From contig CAMTDV010000027.1 in the NCBI GenBank assembly GCA_947069175.1, forward strand, positions 35,601,369-35,665,368: 64,000 nt of DNA, read 5' to 3'. This DNA comes from Scalesia atractyloides. Taxonomy: Eukaryota; Streptophyta; Magnoliopsida; Asterales; Asteraceae. This document shows positions 9,718 to 21,279 of the stretch, piece after piece. The notes beneath the pieces were generated by a model. That model had not been told where the DNA came from. It was given only the letters and a program-made list of their open reading frames with translations, and searched no databases. The translations under genes were made by a program, and so were the position numbers. Within the stretch, counting starts at the first letter, position 1, and each line of letters opens with the position of its first letter.

Positions 9718-12176
9718 GTCACACCCCAACCAAATGTGGAAACATCGGAGTGAGACAAAATAGATTGCTCGAGACATCATAACACTATTTGCGACAATAT
9801 TTAATTAAACATCTCATTTCATTCAAAACATCAATTTGTCATATTACAACATAATCCAAATAAAAAGTAACTTCAACGAAATAAGTTCAACAATAACATA
9901 ATGATTAACTTAGTATTCTACGCGTGTTTCTATCCCATTCCTAGTAAATTCCATCATAACAACTTCATCAACCTGCAACATGTTAAAAAGTATAGTTCAA
10001 TAACAAAGTATTGGCAAGTACACAAGTTTAATATCATAGCATAAGTATTAAAACCGCTTAAACAAATCCACATGAATAGCTAGCATACAAGATAAATGTA
10101 AACAAGGTATGTGAATCTACAAGTCAATCCTCTAGTGTACCGCAAAATAGATTAAAACTTAACATTGACCACAAGTATACGGGTAGTGCGTTACTCCTAT
10201 AGCGCTATACATGTTAAGGGAGGCTTGATCGATGTTAATGACATTTTGATCACATAAAAATATACCATGTAACAATTCAAGTAGCGTAAGACTAAAGCAT
10301 GTTTGATGGATTGTTTGTGTGTAATCATAGAAGAAAAGTGTGATTTAGTGTAGTTTGGTAATTTAACATATTGCACCCAAATAGTGTAAAGCATAAAAAG
10401 GGTGTCGAGCGTACTCACAGTTTTGTAAAGTAATTTCCGTGAAAGCGTTAGGTTATTTTAGGGGAATGAACACCAAGTTATCCTACACAAGAAAACGTAG
10501 GTGTGTGAGTATTAGATTGATGATAGAGTTTGATGAGTTTAGGAATTAAAGTATGCAAAAAGTATGTTTAAACAAAAGTATTTATCTAGACGTTAACGCT
10601 CGTTTTTGACACTATAAGCCCCGAAGGGTGTTTGTGTTTTTATGGGTGCCCAATAGAATCGTAACGATGGTTAGGTCTAAGATAAAATAACCTATTTCTA
10701 GGACAAGTAACCATATGGTCATTGTCAAAGGTTCGGTTATATTAAGTATTTACATATAAAGTTATAATATTACTAATTTATCATAGAGTTCATGTATTTC
10801 ATAGATATCATGTAAGTTATATAAGTCATGCATGGAGGTAGGAGGATAACCGTCCTGAACCTCTTTCGTAAGATTTACCAATGCACAAGATTGTCACAAG
10901 GACAATCCGGATGGTCAAGAATTATAGATATCATCAAGTGAGGGGTGGATTGAAAAGTTGGTTAGCCAAGGCCTCCATGTAATCACACCTACACCAATAC
11001 AAGCTTGTAAGCTTGGATGGCTCAAACACTTGTGGGTTTGAAACCCTAGTAAAAAACACAAGTTTAGAGGCATGTTATGCCTCTTGATTTGTATGAACAA
11101 GTCTAGCTAGCTCACAAACCCTAAACTTGGTTAGGAGTTTTTATGTTTTAAACAAACAAGTTAAAAAACGTTTATAAGTTTAACTTCCAAAATGGAAATT
11201 TTTGCCCCAAAAATGGTATTGTTCCACCTTGGTTTTCCATGGAAAACCTATGGTAACATCCCATAGGGCTTAGCAAACAATGTTGAGGAAGAAAACATAA
11301 AGAAAACTTTGAAAATCTTAAAGTTTAAAAAGACAAAAATGGGCAGAAAATTTATAGCACTTTGGACCTAAAAAATGTGAGGTTTGACGTTAGTTTGCCC
11401 AAGCAAACTTGTGAAAACCTTCCCAGATTTTATCCAAGTGTTTTAGAAGAAGAAATAAGGAAGAATTAGTTGAAGAAGTGAGTTAGAACTCACAAAAAAC
11501 TCAAATATGGCTGCTGCATGTTTTGAATATGTTAGGGACTTTGAGAGTGTTTTTGAAGTGTTTGGAGGCTTGTAAAAGTGGGAAATGGATGGGAGAAAGG
11601 TGGTTTATATAGGGAAGGGATTAGGTATTGGGTGTTTAAACTTGAAACAAGCCCAAAACATCAACATATGGCAGCCCTCTTTTTTTGTTTTTTTTTTGTT
11701 AGTTAATTTATATAGATGGTTTTAGTTGTTATTTATATAATGTATTTTATATGTAAATCAAGTGTGAAGTGTTTTGGAAGATTAAACGTGATTAAAGGTG
11801 TTACATAACCCTAAACATGTCTTGCAAATAAATAACATAAGTGTGACAAGAATCATGGTGCCAAAAGTCTATGCATTTTGCGTTTAACTTGTTGATTGCT
11901 TGCTTGATTTGAAACGTTTAACTTTCATGAATATATGATAAGAATATGCAAGTTGATTCGAAGCTATAGATTGTGTAACGAATGTGTGTATGATCATAGA
12001 TATAAATGCGTATAAAGATTGCGAATTATGTATAATCGATCAATTTGATTACAATCAAAGCCTTAGATTTACAATGATTCGGAAATGAAATACGATTACA
12101 AGGTTTGGACTTTCCAAAAATAGAAACACGAAGTAGACTTGCTAAAAACGGAAAGTTACAAATGTGAAGCGTTACA
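9718..12176 (-). repeat. G2 3' LTR (2,459 bp)
   Basis: Aligns end to end with 17803-20297. The minus strand starts TGTAACGC at 12176. A TATA box lies near 11608-11620, so U3 is about 560 bp and the rest of the LTR is transcribed. It is slightly shorter than its partner because of small indels. Confidence 0.93.
11608..11620 (-). promoter_or_regulatory. TATA box in the G2 3' LTR
   Basis: The minus strand reads CCTATATAAACC. The same sequence occurs in the other LTR near 19704-19716, so the promoter position is shared by both LTRs. Confidence 0.6.
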
Positions 12177-12192
12177 GTCTCCCCTCCTTTTG
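12177..12192 (-). other. G2 polypurine tract
   Basis: The minus strand carries AAAAGGAGGGGAGAC directly before the LTR start TGTAACGC. This is the usual plus-strand primer for retrotransposon DNA synthesis. Confidence 0.8.
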
Positions 12193-13405
12193 GGAATTTG
12201 GTCCCGAAATTTAGGAAGATGCAATGAAAAAATGCGGATACTTAGTCTTCATATCGCTTTCAAGTTCCCAAGTAAATTCAGCGCCACGTTTCCTTCCCAT
12301 CGAACCTTCACGATAGGAATTCGACTGCGCCTTAGTTGCTTAGTGCCTCGATCCATGATTTCGACTGGCTTCTCCACGAAGTGTAAGGTCTCGTTGATTT
12401 GAAGATCTTCAAGTGGAACTTGGAGTCCTTCTTCGGCGAGACATCTCTTCAAGTTTGAGACGTGGAAGGTAGGATGAACGTTGTTGAGCTGTTGTGGTAG
12501 GTCCAATCGGTAGGCTACCTGGCCAATCCTTTCGAGAATCTTGAAAGGACCTATGTAGCGAGGAGCGAGCTTTCCCTTTTTCCCGAAATGAACCACACCC
12601 TTCCAAGGAGATACCTTGAGAAGTACAAAGTCACCAACGTTGAATTCCAAAGGCTTGCATCTTTTATCTGAATAGCTCTTTTGTCGGCTTCCAGCTTTCA
12701 GCAAGTTGTCCCGAATCTGCAAAATCTTGTCCGTCGTCTGTTGTATGAGCTCGGGACCGGTGATTTGAGCTTCCTCGATCTCGTGCCACAAATAGGCGAT
12801 CGGCACTTGTGTCCATACAATGCCTCGAATGGTGCCATTTGAATACTCGCGTGGTAACTGTTGTTGTAAGAGAATTCAACCAAAGGCAAGTGCATGTCCC
12901 ACTTGGCATGAAAATCAATTACGCAAGAACGAAGCATGTCCTTTAGAGTTTGGATAATACGCTCTGTTTGACCATCAGACTGAGGATGGAAATTAGTACT
13001 AAGATTGAGTTGACTACCAAGCGCCTTTTGAAATGTTTGCCAAAGGCGAGAAGTGAAACCGCCATCACGGCCCGAGATAATGTCAACGGGGACACCGTGA
13101 TGACAGATGGCTTTATCCATGTAGATACGAGCCAATTTCTCATCTCGGTAGTCTTCACGTATAGGAAGGAAATGAGCAGACTTGGTTAGACTGTCGATGA
13201 TTACCCAAATACTATCGTGACCAGACGATGTACGAGGGAGTTTGGCTAAGAAATCCATAGCAATACTCTCCCATTTCCAAAAAAGAATTTCCGGTTGTTC
13301 GAGTAAGCAGAGGGTCGTTGATGCTCGGCCTTTAACTTGGAACAAGTAAGGCACTTTGATACGTAACAGGCGATATCTTTCTTCATTCCAGACCACCAAT
13401 ATGAG
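12190..13405 (-). pseudogene. G2 integrase core and chromodomain-like end
   Basis: The frame at 12698-13399 holds the catalytic core: first Asp in Ala-Met-Asp-Phe, second Asp in a Ser-Gly-Arg-Asp-Gly-Gly-Phe block (usually Ser-Asp-Arg-Asp), and the Glu in Asp-Gly-Gln-Thr-Glu. The frame at 12249-12806 continues with the C-terminal domain (Pro-Arg-Tyr-Ile-Gly-Pro-Phe) and ends in a Val-Lys-Val-Arg-Trp-Glu chromodomain-like strand. The last 30 codons, including the Phe-Thr-Trp-Glu motif, are in another frame. At least two frameshifts, near 12800 and 12270, separate the pieces. All three catalytic residues are visible. Confidence 0.88.
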
Positions 13406-14184
13406 GCACGAAGGTCATGATACATCTTTTCGGCGCCAGGATGAACATAATACCGAGGCTTATGAGCTTTACTCATTAAGAGGTCACGAAGATTATCACG
13501 GTTTGCAATCCAAATACGGTCAAGATAGCACATGATGCCATTGGGTTTGGTCACGAGTTGGTTTTCAGCACCACACTTCAACTCATTATTGAGGTTACCC
13601 TCGTTAACGGTCGAGTATTGTGCCTCACGAATCATCTCTTGAAGCTTTCCCAAGGTTTGGTAGCAATGTACACTCTTAACATGAGTTTTCCGACTAAGTG
13701 CGTCGGCCACAACATTCGCTTTACCGGGGTGGTAGCGGATATCGTAGTCGTAGTCGTTTAATAATTTTACCCAACGACGCTGATGCATGTTGAGTTCTTT
13801 TTGATTAAAGATGTGTTGGAGGCTCTTATGCTCGGTGAAGACCGTACACTTTGTATCATAAAGGTAGTGTCGCCATATCTTTAATGCAAAAACAATTGCA
13901 CCAAGTTCAAGGTCATGCATTGTATAGTTTTTCTCATGAATCTTGAGTTGTCGTGACGCGTAAGCAATAACCTTGTCTCGTTGCATAAGAACATAACCAA
14001 GACTTTGTCTTGAGGCATCACTATACACGACAAAGTCGTCGTTACCATCGGGAAGGGTTAGGATAGGAGCATTGCAAAGCATTTCCTTGAGGGTTTGAAA
14101 AGACTCCTCTTGTTCGGAACCCCAAACAAAAGGTTTATCCTTTTGAGTTAAGGAAGTGAGAGGTATGGCGATTTTTGAAAAAAT
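13330..14184 (-). pseudogene. G2 RNase H and integrase zinc domain
   Basis: A long open stretch (Met at 14082) encodes the gypsy RNase H: Tyr-Ser-Asp-Ala-Ser near the start, Tyr-Ala-Ser-Arg-Gln-Leu, and His-Asp-Leu-Glu-Leu with the catalytic Glu, ending in Ala-Asp-Ala-Leu-Ser-Arg. It then runs into the integrase zinc domain with His-Pro-Gly, His-Asp-Leu and Cys-Leu-Thr-Cys. The frame shifts near 13330 before the integrase core. RNase H degrades the RNA strand during reverse transcription. Confidence 0.9.
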
Positions 14185-14940
14185 TTAGATGAAACGACAG
14201 TAATAACCGGCTAAGCCAAGAAACGAACGAATTTCGGACGGAGTCTTAGGGGCAACCCAATTTTTCACCGCCTCGATTTTCGCAGGGTCAACGTGAATAC
14301 CAAGTTCGTTGACAACATGACCAAGAAATTGAACCTCCTTTAACCAAAATTCACAATTGGAGAACTTGGCGTAAAGGCATTGAGTACGCAAAAGCTGAAG
14401 GATAAGATGCAAGTGTCGCTCATGCTCTTCTCGCGTCTTGTAATAGATTAGAATATCGTCAATGAAGACGATCACGAATCGGTCGAGATAGGGCTTACAC
14501 ACGCGATTCATCAAATCCATAAACACGGCGGGTGCATTGGTCAAACCAGATGGCATGACCACAAACTCTGAGTACCCATAACGTGTGCGAAACACGGTTT
14601 TGGGTATATCTTCTTTGAGGACACGAAGTTGATGATAACCAGAGCGAAGGTCGATTTCGAGAAACAAGTCGCGCCTTGAAGTTGATCAAAAAGGTCGTCG
14701 ATGCGAGGAAAAGGGAATCGGTTCTTGACTGAAAGCTTGTTGAGCTCATGATAGTCAATGCACATGCGAAAGGATCCGTCTTTCTTTTTAACGAACAGAA
14801 CGGGAGCGCCCTAAGGAGAGGTGCTAGGACGTATGAAGCCTTAATCAAAAAGCTCTTGAAGTTGGCTAGACAGCTCTTGCATCTCCGAGGGTGCTAGACG
14901 ATAGGGGGATTTTGCGACCGGAGTTGCACCAGGGATGAGG
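14185..14940 (-). pseudogene. G2 reverse transcriptase
   Basis: RT copies element RNA to DNA. The frame at 14185-14667 has Asp-Leu-Arg-Ser-Gly-Tyr-His-Gln, Pro-Ser-Gly-Leu-Thr-Asn-Ala-Pro and the catalytic Phe-Ile-Asp-Asp-Ile-Leu-Ile-Tyr box, then the thumb to Phe-Leu-Gly-Leu-Ala-Gly-Tyr-Tyr. The finger region (Cys-Ile-Asp-Tyr-His-Glu-Leu-Asn) is at 14541-14765 in a different frame, so a frameshift lies near 14660. The catalytic box is intact. Confidence 0.92.
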
Positions 14941-15119
14941 TCGATTCAAAAGTCAACAGAACGACCAGGAGGAGGACCAGGAAGATCCTCAGGAAAGAGG
15001 TCAGGAAATCAAGCACAACGGGAACTTCACTCATGCTTGGACCCGTATCCTTCTTTTCAACAATGTGGGCAAGAAAGGCGAAGTATTCCTAACGCAAGTA
15101 CTTGTTCGCTTGAATACAC

Positions 15120-15540
15120 GACATAATATTGAGACCTTTGGAAGGTTTCTCGCGATAGACGTGTAAGGAATCATTATTGGGAAGGGGAAGGCGAATTATT
15201 TTTCCGAACAAACAACTTCAGCATGGACTCGCCCTAGCCAATCCATGTCTACTATGATATCGAAGCTACCCATTGGCATGGGTATGAGGTCAATAGAAAA
15301 CGTATGATGTTGAGATTTAAAGAACAATTAGAAAGGACAGAATCGACGGTGTCGGATTTTCCGTCAACGACTTCGACTTCGAATGATTTAGGTTGCTTAG
15401 AACGACTTCACATAAGCAAGGGTTCGAATTCAACAGATACAAAACTTTTATCCGCACCAGTATCCAATAAACATGTAGCGTAAACATTGTTAACAAGGAA
15501 CTTACCCGATATGACATCATTTGAGTTTTGAGCTTGAGCG
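15120..15540 (-). pseudogene. G2 aspartic protease
   Basis: The minus strand near 15440-15490 reads Leu-Leu-Asp-Thr-Gly-Ala-Asp-Lys-Ser-Phe-Val, the active site of retrotransposon aspartic proteases. It lies between the second zinc knuckle and RT, the normal gypsy order. The frame carries stops downstream (about 15400) and no complete domain can be read. Confidence 0.8.
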
Positions 15541-16807
15541 GCTGTGATGAGGAAGGCTCGGCCGCGAGCTTGCTGCTGTTGCTGATTGTTGTTGTTGTCG
15601 CGCTGTGGGCAGTTGTTGGCGAAGTGATTTGGGTCTCCGCATCTGAAGCAGGCACGAGCGGCAGGTGCAAGGGGTCGGTTTTGGTTGGTGGTAGGGTTTT
15701 GAGGTGCGATTATGGCTCGGGCTTGGTTGGTGGGGGCTTGCGGAGCATTCCGGCACTATTGGGCAAAGTGCCCATACCTATTGCAGATTGTGCATAGGCG
15801 GTATGGGGTGGTAACCGGGTGGTGGAAGGGACAGGTGTTGCACTTGGGATGGGGTCCGGTGTACGTTTTCTTGATAGGTTCGGGTGCGGGCAAGGCTAGC
15901 TGATAGGGGTTTAGTGGAGTGACTACCACGCAATTCGGGCTCAAAGCCTTCCGCTTCTTGCCCTTGGTGTTACTGGGGGTTTGGGTGAGGCAGGCTCGGT
16001 GAGGGCTTCGGTGGTTGCTTGGTGGGCTTTCCTTAGCGGAGCCTTGGCGGCCTCGCGAAGGACGTGGCTATTATTCAATCGAGCAGCCAAACGAAAAGCT
16101 TCTGCGAGGGTGTTGGGGGAGGTGGTATTGACCAGGTCAGTGAGGTTAGGAAGAAGGAAATGTATGTATTTAGCAACCGCCTTCTCAGCAGTGTCGACTT
16201 GACTTGGGCAAATCGCACTTAGTTGCTTAAAACAGGTCGTGAGGCCAGCGTTGTCATTCCCCACTTGCTTGAGGTTCCAAAACTCAGTCTTGAGTCGTTG
16301 GCGTTCGTGAGGAGGGAAAAATTCACTTTCCATTAACTTCTTGAACTCGGTCCAAGGGAGGGCGTGGGCGACTTCGTTACCATGAGCGTTACGCTCGGAA
16401 GTCCACCAATCAAGAGCTCTTGATCGGAACACTCCTGTGGCGTTCATGGTGCGCAGGTGGTCAGGAAAACCACTTTGGATGAAAGTGACCTCAATGGCGT
16501 CGAACTATTGTAGTAACTTGGTGGCGTCCCCTTCGCCGGTGAAGGGTACGGGATTGCAAGAACGGAATTGCTTATGGGTGAAGGTGGTTTTGGGTGGTTT
16601 GGCCTTGGAGTCGACAGAGGTGTGAGGTGATTCGGCATTGGGTGGAGGTTGGATCTTGCTGATGATTTTGGGGATGAACTTGGCCATATGCTCGGCCATT
16701 TGTTCGGCCATGAACTTCATGGAGTCCTTCTTTGACATGGAGTAGGATTGGGACTTCGACTTGGACTTTGACTTCCTCTTACCCATAACGCTTTGAGAGA
16801 AAGGCAT
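15541..16807 (-). pseudogene. G2 Gag with two zinc knuckles
   Basis: Starts with Met at 16807. A very Lys/Ser-rich N-terminus is followed by helices, and a TAG stop near 16506 precedes the main gag domain at 15941-16447 (Ala-Leu-Asp-Trp-Trp block typical of plant gypsy gag). Then comes a knuckle Cys-Thr-Ile-Cys ... His at 15756-15944, whose last interval contains a TAG stop, and a second intact knuckle (Cys-Phe-Arg-Cys, His, Cys) at about 15612-15653 in another frame. Gag forms the particle and binds RNA. Two stops and a frameshift break it. Confidence 0.85.
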
Positions 16808-17802
16808 CTAAAGGGTTTGACAATAGAAGATAGATTTAGGCTTTAATTGTAAAGTGTTTTTATAAAGCAAAGAATTTGTTTTTTTAGCACATAAGTATCA
16901 TGCAACACGTATGAATTCACATAGATAGCATAAGCATATTGGCATTCAAAAGCATAAACACATATGGTTTGCATAAAGGAGCATAAATTTAGGTGGTTCA
17001 CGGGAATTATTATTGTTATCGGTTATGAAAGGCGTGCGAATCGTGCATCGGGTTCGAAATGAAAGAGATAGAAAGTATTAAAACACATAGAAATTGAGAT
17101 AGCATAAAAGATAGGCTTAATAAAACATTCGAGTGTTTCGGGTTGAGAAACGTTGACTATTCCAAAGTGAATCGAGATCCTTTCAAATTAGAGAAACGTG
17201 CTTTGGCCTATAGGTAAAGTGCTCTCGTCAAGAAGCGATTAACGACACTTTACCCTTCCAGTTACTACACGTCTCTAACCGACTGAATAATCGAAACTTT
17301 GGTGAGATTTAAAATCGAGGAATGGGACTAGTTGACAAGGTGCGGGTTTCACCCCTAACTTGACAACATCGTACCCTAAGCGTGGTTGGTACTTACCAAA
17401 CGAGGAGCGAATTCCGACTTGTTAGTAAGGGTCCACTAGAGTATGAAATGGAAATTCCCATCAAGGTGTAGATTTCACTCCTAACTTGATGGCTTAATTT
17501 CGTGCAAAATCAACTTTCACGGATTGAGAGTGATCACCAAAGTGCGGGTTTCACCCCTATTTTGGTGAGATCGTATTGTTTATAGTTTGAGTGTCTTCAG
17601 GTCTTCAAGTGTGTAAGTTGTGTAAGTGTCTTAGGAGAACACATATATAGATTTAAGACAAAAGAAATAGGAAGAAGCAAATAGGAAGAATTAACATTTT
17701 GATCATGAAGCAAGAATGGTCAAGTTGGTCACTTAAACTATAGACTATGTCGAACATGGCAATTCTACCTAATTCCCTATAGTTATGGCTCTGATACAAA
17801 TC
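16808..17802 (-). ncRNA. G2 leader with stem-loop cluster
   Basis: The 995 bases between primer site and gag have no convincing reading frame. From 17135 to 17570 they are dense in inverted repeats: GGTAAAGTG/CACTTTACC (17213-17221 with 17246-17254), AGAGA-CGTG with CACGTCTCT (17190-17200 with 17268-17276), CCAAAGT/ACTTTGG (from about 17162, partner near 17296-17302) nested around these, and three similar stem-loops at 17331-17367, 17458-17492 and 17534-17568. In a retrotransposon RNA this is where packaging, dimerisation or translation signals lie. The role is inferred; the complementarity is visible. Confidence 0.55.
17785..17800 (-). other. G2 primer binding site
   Basis: Shortly after the LTR end TGTGACA the minus strand reads TTTGTATCAGAGCCAT. 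It keeps GTATCAGAGC of the initiator-Met-type primer site, with TTT in place of the usual TG start. Confidence 0.65.
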
Positions 17803-20297
17803 TGTCACACCCCAACAGATGGCGGAAACATCGGAGTGAGAAGAAATAGATTGCTCGAAACATCATAACACTATTTGCGACAATATTTAATTAAACATCT
17901 CAATTCATTCAAAACATCAATTTGTCATATTACAACATAATCAAAATAAAAAGTAACATCAACGAAATAAGTTCAACAATAACATAATGTTAACTTAGTA
18001 TTCTACGCGTGTTTCCATGCCATTCCTACTAAGTTCCATCATAACAACTTGATCAACCTGCAACATGTTAAAAAGTATAGTTCAATAACAAAGTATTGGC
18101 GAGTACACAAGTTTAATATCATAGCATAAGTATTAAAATTGCTTTAACAAATCCACATGAATAGCTAGCATACAAGATAAATGTAAACAAGGCATGTGAA
18201 TCTACAAGTCAATACTCTAGTGTACTGCAAAATAGATTAAAACTTAACATTGACCACAAGTATACGGGCGGTGCGTTACTCCTATAGCGCTATACATGTT
18301 AAGGGAGGCTTGATCAAAGTTGATGACATTTTGATCACATAAGAATATACCAAGTAACAATTCAAGTAGCATAAGACTAAAGCATGTGTGATGGATTGTT
18401 TATGTGTAATCATAGAATAAAAGTGTGATTTAGTGTAGTTTGGTAATTCAACATATTGCACCCAAATAGTGTAAAGCATAAAAGGATGTCGAGTGTACTC
18501 ACGATTTTGCAAAGTAATTTCCGTGAAAGCGTTAGGTTATTTTAGGGAATGAACACCAAATTATCCTACACAAGGAAACGTAGGTGTATGAGTATTAGAT
18601 TGACGATGGATTTTGATGAGTTTAGGAATTAAAGTATGCAAAAAGTATGTATAAACAAAAGTATTTATCTAGACGTTAACATTCATTTTTGACACTATAA
18701 ACCCCAAAGGGTGTTTGTGTTTTTATCGGTCATGCCCAATAGAATCATCATGATGGTTAGGTCTAAGAAAGAATAACCTATTTCTAGGACAAGTAACCAT
18801 ATGGTCATTGTCAAAAGTTCGGTAATATTAAGTATTTACATATATAGTTATAATATTACTAATTTATCATAGTGTTCATGTATTTCATAGATATCATGAA
18901 AGTCATATAAGTCATGCATCGAGGTAGGAGGATAATCGTCCTAAACCTTTTTTGCAAGATTCACTAATACACAAGATTGTCACAAGGACAATCCGAATGG
19001 TCAAGAATTATAGAAATCATCAAGTGAGGGGTGGATTGAAAGTTGGATAGCCAAGGCCTCCATGTAATCACACCTTGACCAACACAAGCTTGTAAGCTTG
19101 GATGGCTCAACACTTGTGGGTTTGAAACCCTAGTAAAAAACACAAGTTTAGAGGCATGTTATACCTCTTGATTTTGTATGAACAAGTCTAGCTAGCTCAC
19201 TAACCATAAACTTGGTTAGAGGCATAAGTAGCATAGAGTTGTTATGTTCTAAAAAAACAAGTTTAAAAAAGTTTATAAGTTTAACTTCCAAAATGGAAAT
19301 TTTGGCCCCAAAAATGGTATTGTTCCACTTTTGTTTTCCATGGAAAACCTATGGTAACATCCCATAGGGCTTAGAAAACAATGTTGAGGAAGAAAACATA
19401 ATGAAAACTACGAAAATCTTAAAGTTTAAAAAGATAAAAATGGGTTGAAAATTTATGGCACTTTGGACCTAAAAAATGGTGAGGTTTCACATTAGTTTGC
19501 CCAAGAAAAATTGTAAAAACCTTCCTAGAGGTTATCCAAGTGTTTTATAAGAAGAAATAAGGATGAATTAGTTGAAGAAGTGAGTTAGAACTCACAAAAA
19601 ACTCAAATATGGCTGCTGCATTTTTTGAATATGTTAGGGACTTTGAGAGTGTTTTTGAAGTGTTTAGAGGCTTGTACAAGTGGGAAATGGATGGGGCAAA
19701 GGTGGTTTATATAGGGAAGGGATTAGGGTTTCAATGGGTTGGGCTTTGGACAAGATTAGTGGGTGTGTAAACTTGAAACAAGCCCAAAACATCAACATAT
19801 GGAAACCCTCTTTTTTTGTTAATTAATTTATATAAATGGTTTTGATTGTTATTTAAATAAAGTATTTTATATGTAAATCAAGTGTGAAGTGTTTTGGAAG
19901 ATTAAAACATGATTAAAGGTGTCACATAACCCTAAACATGTCTTGTAAATAATTAACATAAGTGTAACAAGAATCATGGTGCCAAAAGTCTATGCATTTT
20001 GCGTTTAACTTGTTGATTGCTTGCTTGATTTGAAACGTTTAACTTTCATGAATATATGATAAGAATATGCAAGTTGATTCAAAGCTATAAATTGTGTAAC
20101 GAATGCGTATATGATCATAGATATAAATGCGTATAAAGATTGTGAATTGTGTATAATCGATCAAATTGATTACAATCAAAGCCTTAGATTTACAATGATT
20201 TGGAAATGAAATACGATTAAAAGGTTTGGACTTTCCAAAAATAGAAATACGAAGCAGACTTGCTATAAACGGAAAGTTACAAATGCGAAGCGTTACA
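17803..20297 (-). repeat. G2 5' LTR (2,495 bp)
   Basis: Starts TGTAACGC at 20297 on the minus strand and ends TGTGACA at 17803. The TATA box at about 19704-19716 would drive the element. It is about 36 bp longer than the 3' LTR through indels, for example in the 19720-19790 region. Confidence 0.93.
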
Positions 20298-20302
20298 GTA
20301 CG
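20298..20302. other. Target site duplication of G2 (right copy, GTACG)
   Basis: Perfect copy of 9713-9717. After it the element C LTR continues (GAGTGAAAGGTGC), matching 33277 onward of the 3' LTR. Confidence 0.9.
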
Positions 20303-20816
20303 AGTGAAAGGTGCTTCGTACGAGCAAGTTACTTGCTCGTACGAGCCATTATATGTTTGTACGAGTGATTCTCATGATCGTACAAGTGGCCCTTTCAACA
20401 AGCATTTTTCTTATTCGTACGAACCAATTCCTGTTTGTACGAACCAGAGGTTGTTCGTACGAGCAACCATTGCAGAATGTTCTTCGTGACTTGTAATGCT
20501 TCGTACGACCAACAACATTCTTCGTACTGTTGCTAGTTGTCGGTACTATTTAAACAGACATGCACCTCACAGTTCAAGTGTGACACTAAGAGATACATGT
20601 GAAACACTGAGAACACAAGAGAGAGCACAGAGAGAATAAATTGAGTCTGTATGAACATTGTGTGTATGTGTTTATACTAGTTCTCTTCATTTAATCAAGA
20701 TAGTGAATCTTTGGTTATCTTGTGTTTCTTACTTTGCTTTGGTTTGCATACTTACATGGATTCTACACTCGTATGTGTGTTAGATAAACAAGGAAGTAGG
20801 TTATCTTGATCCTACA
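20303..20816 (+). repeat. 5' LTR of element C, second part
   Basis: Continues the LTR after G2. It holds CGTACGAG-type motifs (20301-20510), the promoter-proximal stretch and the LTR end ACA. Compared with 33781-33805, 12 bases are missing just before the end, between two CCT triplets, which suggests a small deletion between direct repeats. Confidence 0.9.
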
Positions 20817-20818
20817 AG

Positions 20819-20830
20819 TGGTAGCAGAGC
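20819..20830 (+). other. Primer binding site of element C
   Basis: TGGTAGCAGAGC, two bases after the LTR end. It has one mismatch from TGGTATCAGAGC, which element E has intact at 55411-55422. Confidence 0.85.
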
Positions 20831-21279
20831 TTTAGCTCTCTTCCTTGTTTAAAAACCATGCTTAGTGTTGTGTTTGAGCAAGTTGTGAGGGTTCCTGGAA
20901 GTGTTCTTGAACTTTTAACTAGAAACTTAAGTGTTTAAAAGATAAGTAGTTCAAAACTTAGGTAAAACTTTTTGTATCCAGAATATTTTTATGAAAACCT
21001 TATTTGAATACATGGAGACATGTTAGGTTACGGTTTTTCTTAAAATTTTCTATGAAAGTTCAGTTGGACATATTTTCCAGTGAAACACCAGCCCGAAAAC
21101 TCACCGGAATATTCTTTTAGGGTTGACCAAATCTCAGGACTTGACTGTTTTGACTGATAAGCTGATATTGGAATGTTTGTCATTTTAACTGAAACTGTGT
21201 AGACAACTGACAACTTTCGAAACAAACTCAGAAACAAGTCTCTGTTAGAAAAGTAAATTTTCACCAACCAACCCTACAA

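Larger units (their letters stand above)
9718..20297 (-). mobile_element. Ty3/gypsy chromovirus G2, complete with both LTRs
   Basis: A 10.6-kb element read leftward: 5' LTR 17803-20297, primer site, structured leader, gag, protease, RT, RNase H, integrase, polypurine tract, 3' LTR 9718-12176. It has a perfect 5-bp target duplication, GTACG, within the 5' LTR of element C. The LTRs begin TGTAACGC and end GGGTGTGACA on the coding strand. Over the first 165 bases at the TGTCACACCCC end I count about ten differences, near 6%. Pol has in-frame stops and frameshifts, so it is not autonomous now. Confidence 0.95.

Noticed and set aside
20226..20496. Open frames over the CGTACGAG cluster as Tyr-Glu- or Val-Arg-Thr-rich peptides
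   Set aside because: The frames arise from the repeated LTR motif; the same peptides appear at 33237, 51722, 54758 and 61858 in different frames and strands.
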